Assembly (NCBI GenBank): GCA_012964275.1 | Contig: DTUG01000205.1 | Location: 1 to 7,413 of the forward strand | Direction: 5' to 3' | Origin: Fidelibacterota bacterium | GTDB taxonomy: Bacteria; Fidelibacterota; Marinisomatia; Marinisomatales; UBA1611 | DNA length: 7,413 nt | Part shown: piece after piece, positions 1 through 6,900 of the stretch | How positions within the stretch are numbered: position 1 is the stretch's first letter | Layout: every line of letters starts with the position of its first letter | Program-made: the position numbers and the translations under genes | Notes under the pieces: model-generated | What the model was told of the DNA's origin: nothing | The model's input: only the letters and a program-made list of their open reading frames with translations | Databases searched by the model: none

Positions 1-281
1 AATGAGATCGTAATTGCGTCTTTTTTAATTTGACCGATTTCTTCTAATGTAGGCGAAGCAACTTTCAAGACTATGTCAACATCGCTCAAAAGAGATTCTG
101 CATCAGTTACGATTTCAGCACCAGATTCTTTATAATCATTATCACGAAAGAAAGCACCATTGCCGGCACCTGATTCAACCTTAACCTTTAGTCCCGCTTT
201 AATGAATTTTTTTACAGTTGCGGGTGTTGCAGCAACACGTGTTTCACCCTGGTTTAATTCTTTGGTTATAGCGATTATCAC
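1..281 (-). CDS. pntA: NAD(P) transhydrogenase subunit alpha, N-terminal part (partial at left edge)
   Basis: The reverse strand encodes 93 residues that read VIIAITKELNQGETRVAATP and continue with VKVESGAGNGAFF, a GAEIVTDAESLL stretch and VLKVASPTLEEI. This is the N-terminal domain shared by alanine dehydrogenase and proton-translocating transhydrogenase; the 'VLKVASPTLEEI' segment fits PntA better than alanine dehydrogenase. In the known family PntA binds NAD(H) and, with PntB, couples hydride transfer between NADH and NADP+ to proton movement across the inner membrane. The start is the GTG at 279-281: homologues begin within a residue or two of 'IIA..KE', and no ATG lies between it and the in-frame stop upstream. 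No Shine-Dalgarno is visible. The NAD-binding part and any membrane segment lie outside the window, so it cannot be seen whether the subunit is split. The gene is divergent from the secreted-protein genes and is probably an unrelated housekeeping gene. Confidence 0.88.
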   Translation of the reverse strand, partial: MIIAITKELNQGETRVAATPATVKKFIKAGLKVKVESGAGNGAFFRDNDYKESGAEIVTDAESLLSDVDIVLKVASPTLEEIGQIKKDAITIS

Positions 282-402
282 AGTAGAAAAAGTGTCAAAT
301 CTTTTGTAAAAACAGGGCGGAAATTACCATAAATAGGAGTTGTAACAATTCTTAAAGAGTCCGAAAATTTTCTTAAATTTTGCCCCTTTTACCTTCTCAA
401 TT
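282..402. promoter_or_regulatory. divergent intergenic region between pntA and the beta-helix gene
   Basis: These 121 bases separate two genes read away from each other, so promoters for both should lie here or just inside the genes. Visible elements are a 9-base palindrome TTGTAACAA at 340-348, a 10-base palindrome GAAAATTTTC at 363-372, and two AAATTTT tracts starting at 365 and 375, exactly ten bases (one helical turn) apart. A weak sigma70-like pair for the plus-strand gene can be drawn (TTGTAA at 340-345 and GAAAAT at 363-368, 17-base spacer), but each hexamer matches the consensus at only four of six positions. No Shine-Dalgarno precedes either start. The regulatory reading is inference from position; no individual site is certain. 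Confidence 0.4.
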
Positions 403-3087
403 ATGAAAACGAAACACTGCAGTATCATCTATTTTTCACTGATTTTTTCTACGGTTTTCCCAGCTACCCGAGAAGTTCCCAATGAATATTCCACTATACA
501 GACTGCTATCGATGCATCGTTTGACCAAGATACGGTGTTGGTTTATCCAGGTACATATCAAGAAAATATTAATTATGGTGGAAAGGAAATTATTGTTACA
601 TCCACCTATTTGGTAGCAAACGATTCAACACTTGTTTATGAAACCGTTATCGATGGAAATGAGAATGGTTCAGTGGCCATGTTTACGAATGGGGAATCTG
701 AGAATGCCGTGCTCCAGGGTTTTACTCTAAAAAGTGGAAATGGAAACTATGCGGATCCTGATGAGAATGGATCCTTCTATACCTACGGCGGTGGCGTATA
801 TTGTCAGAACACCAGTCCAATACTGAAAGATTTAATTATTACAGAAAATTCGGGACATGAAGGCGGCGGCGGCGGAATATTTTGTTATGATGCATCTCCA
901 ACTATTGTTGGTTGTATTATCATTGATAATATATCCAATGATGTAGGAGGTGGACTCTATGCCCGCAATGGATCCAATGTGGTTTTGATTGATGTTGAGT
1001 TTATTGGTAATGAAGCGGAATTTGGAGCGGGCTGCTATTTAAGGCATGAATCACTTCCCGAAATGTCCAATGTTTCCTTTACTGGCAATATTGCGGCCAA
1101 TTCAGGTGGTGGAATTGTTTTAAAAGATAATGCCGATGCTGCTATGCAGCAGGTTTATTTACAGGAAAATATTGCAGAAGGATTAGGTGGTGGGCTTTAT
1201 ATCAATAATGCCGATCCAAATATTGAATATTGCCTCATAGCTGATAACACAGCAAGTTCAGGTGGTGGGCTCTATATTCGGAATAATTCTGATCCAGTGA
1301 TATCCAATGTTACTGTTGCTTATAATAATGCCGGTTTGTACGGCGATGGTATCTATATGCGTGATGGATCTGATGTGGAATTATCAAACTCAGTTATCTG
1401 GGGCAATAATGACATGCAAATTTATTTCCGGGAACAAGGTGATGATGTTTCCTTATCGGTATCTTACAGCAATATAGAAAGCGGGGAAGATGGGATTACA
1501 ATAAATGATAATGGCGATTTGAATTGGGGTCCTGGCATGCTGGATGATGAACCGTATTTTTGTAATGGCCCGGGAGGAAACTACAGTCTAAGGGAAAATT
1601 CACCCTGTATCGATGCCAGTGTGACCGGCGGGTTTATCGGCTGCTTTGATACTGGATGCGGTCCCATTAATACGGGACCAGTCTGGTATGTGGATGCGAA
1701 TGGAGATGATCAGAATGATGGTTCATCTGAGACTCCATTTGCAACAATCCAGCGGGCAATTGACATATGTGTTGATGGAGATACAGTCAGATTAAACCCG
1801 GGTTCCTATACCGAAGCATTTGATCTTGAAGAAAAAGCTATCGTAATGGAGTCCAGAGCCTATGAGTTCGGAATGACAGACCTGATTGAACAAACGATTT
1901 TTACGACTGGGCCCATGGGTGGCCCTTGCCTTGAGCTATCTGGCGAATCGGCAAATAATGCAGAAATAAGAGGAATAACGATCTCTGGCGGGCAGAGCCA
2001 GGTAGGTGGTGGAATAATTATTGAGAACTGTTCACCGCGGTTGGTGGATTTGCTCATTAAAGATAATTCCGCCGAAGCCGGTGGAGGTCTATATTTAAAT
2101 CAATCTAATGCACAATTGGATGGCGTTGTCATTAAAGATAACGGTGCGAACCTGGGTGGCGGTATATATACCACCGAGTCAATACCTATCCTGTCGAATG
2201 TCACTATTGAATCGAATATTGCCTATTGGGGCGCAGGTGCCTATTTCGACAATTCTGAGCCAATAATAGAATCTTCATTGTTTCAGGCTAATGAAGCGTT
2301 TATTGAGGGGGGTGCCGTTTATCAGAGCGGTGGAGAAGTCACATTATATCAAACTGCTCTTGTAGATAATATCGGCCTCGATTTTGGCGGTGCGATTGTA
2401 AGCTATTGGGGTATTATGGAAATTGACCATGCTACTCTGGCTGGAAATCAGGCTAATGTTGGTTCTGTTTTTTCTTTCAGGGAATCTGCTATTGTTCTGT
2501 CTAATTCTATCATGTGGGACAACGGACTGGAATCCTTTTACAATTCTGCTACTGGTGAGCCAAGTATGTTAGAAATCCACCATACAGATGTGGAAGGAGG
2601 ACTGGATGTCGTTCCAGGAGATAATATCCTCTTAGATTGGGGAGACGGGAATTTTGATTTAGATCCCCAGTTTTGTGATCCTGAAAGCAACAATTACGCT
2701 TTACAGCCAGGATCACCCTGCTGGACGGCCAGTGATTCGGGGAGTGTGATTGGTGCCTATCAAAACCAGTGCGACGAAATTCTTTCATTTGAATTATCTC
2801 AAATACCATATGGGTTTGAATTAAAACAAAATTATCCGAATCCTTTTAATCCCGTTACCACTATTGAATATAGTCTTCCCCAGAAGGGTTTAGTTTTGCT
2901 ATCCATCTACTCATTAAAGGGAAACCTGATATGTGGTTTGGTGAATCAGGTCAAACAACCCGGTATTCACCGGGTGGTATGGGACGGTCGCAATTCCGCA
3001 GGGGAAATTGTTTCTGGTGGTATGTATATATCAAAACTTGAATCTTTAGATCATTCTTCAACACGTAAACTGATTTTTATTAAATAA
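403..3087 (+). CDS. secreted tandem right-handed beta-helix protein with T9SS-type C-terminal sorting domain
   Basis: 894 residues. Residues 1-21 form a signal peptide (MKTKHC, hydrophobic IIYFSLIFSTVFPA). Two homologous modules follow, about 25-419 and 427-790. Each opens with a pectate-lyase-like entry motif (STIQTAID...DTVLVYPGTY and ATIQRAID...DTVRLNPGSY), continues with solenoid rungs of the type GGGLYI-N-x-x-P-x-I-x-N-x-x-I-x-x-N-x-A, and closes with a conserved 'WG..DxxPxFC...NY.L...SPC...IG' cap. Residues 807-894 are a T9SS/FlgD-like tail: LKQNYPNPFNPVTTIEYSLP, then VVWDGRNSAGEIVSGGMY and a final RKLIFIK. Known family behaviour: such helices bind or cleave polysaccharides or act as adhesins, and the tail is removed on export through the outer membrane. 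No catalytic residues could be recognised, so enzyme versus adhesin is open. The start at 403 is supported by the signal peptide, although no Shine-Dalgarno precedes it. Confidence 0.9.
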   Translation: MKTKHCSIIYFSLIFSTVFPATREVPNEYSTIQTAIDASFDQDTVLVYPGTYQENINYGGKEIIVTSTYLVANDSTLVYETVIDGNENGSVAMFTNGESENAVLQGFTLKSGNGNYADPDENGSFYTYGGGVYCQNTSPILKDLIITENSGHEGGGGGIFCYDASPTIVGCIIIDNISNDVGGGLYARNGSNVVLIDVEFIGNEAEFGAGCYLRHESLPEMSNVSFTGNIAANSGGGIVLKDNADAAMQQVYLQENIAEGLGGGLYINNADPNIEYCLIADNTASSGGGLYIRNNSDPVISNVTVAYNNAGLYGDGIYMRDGSDVELSNSVIWGNNDMQIYFREQGDDVSLSVSYSNIESGEDGITINDNGDLNWGPGMLDDEPYFCNGPGGNYSLRENSPCIDASVTGGFIGCFDTGCGPINTGPVWYVDANGDDQNDGSSETPFATIQRAIDICVDGDTVRLNPGSYTEAFDLEEKAIVMESRAYEFGMTDLIEQTIFTTGPMGGPCLELSGESANNAEIRGITISGGQSQVGGGIIIENCSPRLVDLLIKDNSAEAGGGLYLNQSNAQLDGVVIKDNGANLGGGIYTTESIPILSNVTIESNIAYWGAGAYFDNSEPIIESSLFQANEAFIEGGAVYQSGGEVTLYQTALVDNIGLDFGGAIVSYWGIMEIDHATLAGNQANVGSVFSFRESAIVLSNSIMWDNGLESFYNSATGEPSMLEIHHTDVEGGLDVVPGDNILLDWGDGNFDLDPQFCDPESNNYALQPGSPCWTASDSGSVIGAYQNQCDEILSFELSQIPYGFELKQNYPNPFNPVTTIEYSLPQKGLVLLSIYSLKGNLICGLVNQVKQPGIHRVVWDGRNSAGEIVSGGMYISKLESLDHSSTRKLIFIK
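475..1659 (+). repeat. beta-helix module 1 of an internal tandem duplication
   Basis: Codes for residues 25-419 of the beta-helix protein. It contains the entry motif STIQTAID (30-37), about eight rungs rich in GGG-[LIV]-Y, and a cap with cysteines 387, 402 and 419. The corresponding second copy is at 1681-2772. The copies are clearly diverged at protein level, so this is an old duplication, not a recent DNA repeat. Confidence 0.75.
1681..2772 (+). repeat. beta-helix module 2 of an internal tandem duplication
   Basis: Codes for residues 427-790. It opens with VWYVDANGDDQNDGSSETPF before ATIQRAID (447-454), a linker-entry motif common in secreted beta-helix proteins of FCB bacteria. It closes with a cap whose cysteines 758, 773 and 790 each lie exactly 371 residues after those of module 1. 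It is about 46 residues shorter than module 1 between entry motif and cap, equivalent to roughly two rungs. Confidence 0.75.
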
Positions 3088-3169
3088 TACCATTCTGTGC
3101 TCTTTTTCATAGTTATATAATACAATTTCTTTTTAATTCAATTACCGTATTAAATTGTGAAGCTGACTA
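3088..3169. promoter_or_regulatory. AT-rich spacer with possible promoter and inverted repeats
   Basis: This 82-base spacer lies between two same-strand secreted-protein genes. It has no GC-rich hairpin followed by T residues, so no intrinsic terminator is apparent. It holds a perfect TATAAT at 3116-3121 without a convincing -35 box at 16-18 bases. It also holds a 7-base inverted repeat, ACAATTT at 3122-3128 with AAATTGT at 3152-3158, that encloses the 11-base palindrome TAATTCAATTA at 3134-3144. These could be an internal promoter and operator, but such elements arise easily by chance in sequence this AT-rich. Confidence 0.25.
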
Positions 3170-3919
3170 ATGTTATTAATGAAATTGAAACGTCTAAGAA
3201 GGTTTGTATTTGTGATGACCTGGGTAGTGTCTTCGGCGTACACCCAGTCAATGATGTCATTCATCGGCGAGTGGGAAGGTACAGAGTCATTAACCAGCCC
3301 CATCGAGAACTATGATAGCCAGAATATGGATCTATCTATACAAAAAGGCGGGAATCGCGAAGGATTTTTGATCTTCACATCAAGCTCTGACGTGATATAT
3401 AATAATGAAGTGAGCTGGGCCTATCATTATTTTACCTTCGACAAGAATACGTACCAGGTCATTTTTATGCGACGTTTTGTTACGCCGCTGGGCGTACTTG
3501 GCAGTCAGGTACTAGCGTATGACATCTTGGCATGGGATGTAGATAATTTGATTATTGAATATGTATCAGATAATCAGGAAACGGTACACGAAATGAGACT
3601 AAACCGCAGTATGCTGGGGACAATAGAGCCACAAATACCGGTACAGGTATCATTGTATCCAAATTATCCAAACCCATTTAATCCCAGCACTACTATCGCG
3701 GTGAATGTACAAAAAGATGCAGATGGTACACTGGCTGTCTTTAATCTGCAGGGCCAATATGTTAAAACACTGTATGATGGGATGTTTCAGGCTGGAATTC
3801 AACTATTTGAATGGAACGGTACTGATCACATTGATCGCTCTGTCAATACGGGGACTTATATATATCGTTTATCAATCGGGAAAGATATATTCTCCCGCAA
3901 GATGGTCTTGCTTAAATAA
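3170..3919 (+). CDS. small secreted beta-rich protein of unknown function with T9SS-type C-terminal sorting domain
   Basis: 249 residues. The N-terminus (MLLMKLKRLRRFVFVMTWVVSSAYTQS) is a signal peptide with a strong basic region and probable cleavage near residue 25. Residues about 29-150 form a compact domain beginning FIGEWEGTESL, with alternating hydrophobic strands such as REGFLIFTSSS, WAYHYFTFDK, YQVIFMRRF and NLIIEYVSD. The GEWEG opening and strand alternation suggest a small lipocalin-like beta-barrel, but this is inference and I do not recognise the family. Residues 165-249 are the T9SS/FlgD-like tail: NYPNPFNPSTTI (165-176), then a GIQLFEWNGTD stretch and a final SRKMVLLK. ATG codons at 3170 and 3179 are both possible starts; the second (MKLKRLRRF) gives a more ordinary signal peptide. 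No Shine-Dalgarno precedes either. It lies 82 bases after the beta-helix gene and 48 bases before the metalloprotease, in a possible operon of exported proteins. Confidence 0.85.
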   Translation: MLLMKLKRLRRFVFVMTWVVSSAYTQSMMSFIGEWEGTESLTSPIENYDSQNMDLSIQKGGNREGFLIFTSSSDVIYNNEVSWAYHYFTFDKNTYQVIFMRRFVTPLGVLGSQVLAYDILAWDVDNLIIEYVSDNQETVHEMRLNRSMLGTIEPQIPVQVSLYPNYPNPFNPSTTIAVNVQKDADGTLAVFNLQGQYVKTLYDGMFQAGIQLFEWNGTDHIDRSVNTGTYIYRLSIGKDIFSRKMVLLK

Positions 3920-3967
3920 GGCCGTCATTTTTATTATTCCCCCGCATTTTTACTACATCTGATTTTC

Positions 3968-6900
3968 ATGTTAAGACGTTCCGGCCTATTTGTATATATC
4001 ATCTTCACTACGGTTGTAAATGCCACATGGTTCAGTGATATTCCACGAACTCTTGCACAGCCAGATGGGAGCATTTTTCAATGTTTAATTTCTGGGGATC
4101 AATATGTTCGACGTCTCCATGATCAGTATAATTATACGATCATTTTAAACCAGGAAGATGGATATTATTACTATGCTGAACAATCAGGCAATGAGCTAAT
4201 CCCTTCTATATATAGGGTAGGATCAGTTAATCCTGCGGATCTTGGTTTGACTCCCGGGATATCTGTCGGAAAAGATGTGTACCAGCGCAGGCGATCTTTT
4301 TATGAACAAGAAATATCTTCCAGGGATGGGCGTGATGCTCCCACATCAGGTGAGATTGCTCAAATTAATATTTTTATTCGCTTCGCAGACGATCCCGATT
4401 TTCCACAGCCCCGTTCATACTATGATGCCCCATTTAACCTTGATGATGAACCATCCTTGAAAAATTATTATTGGGAAGTATCATATAATTCCCTAATGGT
4501 AAATACCTTTCACTACCCAGGAAGTATTAATGATATCAATACTGCATATGTTGATATACATAATCGTGGTTATTATGAACCTTATTCACCGGCGAATCCT
4601 GATGGGTATCAGGACGAAACTCAGCGCACCCAAAGGGAACATACGCTACTAAAGAATGCAGTAGAAGCTATAGCCGGGGATGTATCACCTTTAATCGATA
4701 TAGATGCAAATGATGACGGATACGTAGATGCGACATCATTCGTGATCTATGGCAGTCCCGGGGACTGGGCCGACCTTTTATGGCCCCATCGCTGGTCCCT
4801 TTATTCCGATTATGTTTATATCAATGGAGCCCGGGTCTATGATTATCTTTTTATGCTGTCTGAATCATGGTATTTCAATGTGGGGGTGCTCTGCCATGAG
4901 TTTTTTCACGTTTTAGGTGCACCTGATCTATATCATTACGATGGAGGGGGTGCTCCATCCCCCGTTGGCGGGTGGGATGTTATGGAATCAAATAGCGACC
5001 CACCGCAGTATATGAGCGCATACATGAAATGGAAATATGGAGACTGGATACCGGAATTTCCTGAAATAACATCCAGTGGAACCTATACCTTAAGTCCCCT
5101 TCAGGAGCAGAACGATGTATTATACAAAATTGCTTCGCCGAACAGTGACACAGAGTATTTTGTAGTTGAGTATCGGAAAAAGGAAGGTTTATATGATGTC
5201 AATACACCCGGTACGCGGTCCGGAATGCTGGTTTACCGTATCAATACAGATGCCGGTAATGGTAATGCAGGCGGACCCCCAGATGAGGTATATCTTTATC
5301 GACCAGGCGGCACAATGTCCAATAATGGCAATTTTAATAATGCTCCCTATAATGCCGCGTATAATCATACCGAGATCAATGATGATACAAATCCCGAATG
5401 TTTTTTGTATAATAATGGCAGCGGTGGGGAAGGAGGGCTGAATATTTTAAATGTAACCGAAGCTGATGAGACTGTATCGTTTTTCGTTTCTTTAGGAAAT
5501 CCGTCAATAGAGGTTACTCCTGAAAATCTAGAGTTTATAATGGAGTCTGATGATTTTACCAGCCAGAATGCTTATATAACCAACAGCGGTGATGAAATGA
5601 CCACCCTTACATTCACTCTGGTCGCATCTGGCCCAGTTCCCTACGCTAATCCAGGAGGTGGACCCGATGGTGGAAATTATTACTGGTCAGATTCGAACCT
5701 GGAGCAGGATCTGGTTTATGAATGGATTGATGTCGATGGTATGAGCATTCAATTGGAATTTCCCCATAATGATCAGGCAGCATTGCCCGTCGATATCGGA
5801 TTTGAATTTCCGTTTTTCGGCGAAACGTATTCAGAGTGCATTGTGAATCCGAATGGCTGGGTCGGTTTTGGTGATGACAATACCGGATGGCAGAATGCGG
5901 AGATCCCCAGTCCGGCTGCACCCAGGCCATCTATACTAGGTATGTGGGATGATCTAAATCCAAATAATAATATTGGCAATGGATCTCCTTCCGGTGATGT
6001 TTATTTCTACCCTGATCCAAATAGTCAGTATTTCGTGGTCTGGTGGGATGATGTGGTGCGGTGGAACCCTGAATATTTTGGGGAGTTTGATTTTCAGATT
6101 GTCCTTTATAATGATGGCAGGTTTCGAGTCAATTATCGGGAGATGGAAGGAATCACAAACTCGGCTACCATTGGCTACCAGAATGCAGCGGGAACCGAAG
6201 GGACCATGATAGCTTTTGATCAAACCTATGTTGAAGATAATTTATGCCTGGAAGTAGACCAGACTGATAACGCAGACTGGATTACATTAGGCACTGAGAC
6301 CGGGGAGATGGATGGTCAAGTGACCGGTGGCGAAACCTTCGAGATATCAGTTATGGTTAATACGGAAGGTATGGGACCGGGTGAGTATGAAGGAGCGGTT
6401 AACGTTATGTCTGATCAGACTCAGAATGTATCCCTGCCGGTTGAACTAACGGTTACAGGTGACAGCCAGACACCATCGTTACCCTTCATAGATATTTCAG
6501 GTTCTGAATACGGCATTGTTCCTTTGCCCGATTTCGTTGATCCGCTTTTTCTTGCTATAGCAGACCGGTACACCCATATTGTAGCACCAAATGGTGATGT
6601 GATTCCATTTCTCATCCAGGATGAACTGACAGTCAATCAAATATTACATTCACGGCGAGTCTTGGAATCTTATCTAACCGATGTTCCCGGTAGCGTATGG
6701 GGCAGTAATAAAGCGCCGATTATCAATGCAATGGCTCTGAGCAATGCCATATTATTCCTCCTGAACGATGAAGATGAATATGAGAATCCTGATCTTTGGG
6801 CTTTGATGGATGCCGGAGTGGATGGGCAGGACCTGCTTGGAATAGAAATATTTCCGGAAGGGAGTGATCCGTACATGAATAGTTCAGAACGCGATGCTAC

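Noticed and set aside
1..281. Alanine dehydrogenase as the identity of the partial minus-strand gene
   Set aside because: The N-terminal domain is shared, but the SDVDIVLKVASPTLEEI segment is more typical of PntA; the missing remainder would settle it.
270..298. Perfect TTGACA on the minus strand (293-298) as a pntA -35 box
   Set aside because: The position 17 bases on reads ATCGCT, not a -10 box, and would fall inside the coding sequence; the better GATAAT match has only a 13-base spacer.
1860..2809. Reverse-strand open frames at 1860-2057 and 2549-2809
   Set aside because: They lie wholly inside the beta-helix gene, whose plus-strand reading has clear domains; their translations show no motif.
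3116..3121. Perfect TATAAT as a definite promoter for the small secreted protein
   Set aside because: No -35 match at 16-18 bases, and chance TATAAT is common in such AT-rich spacer; kept only as a low-confidence part of the spacer entry.
3705..3962. Plus-strand open frame of 85 codons overlapping the end of the small secreted protein
   Set aside because: It is an out-of-frame reading of the NYPNPFNP tail region; the 249-residue frame has the recognisable tail and this one has nothing recognisable.
3920..3967. Terminator between the small secreted protein and the metalloprotease
   Set aside because: There are T-rich runs, but no stem of paired bases precedes them.
4275..6876. Several short open frames on both strands between 4275 and 6876
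   Set aside because: All lie within the M6 protein frame, which is continuous from 3968 to the edge with recognisable motifs throughout.
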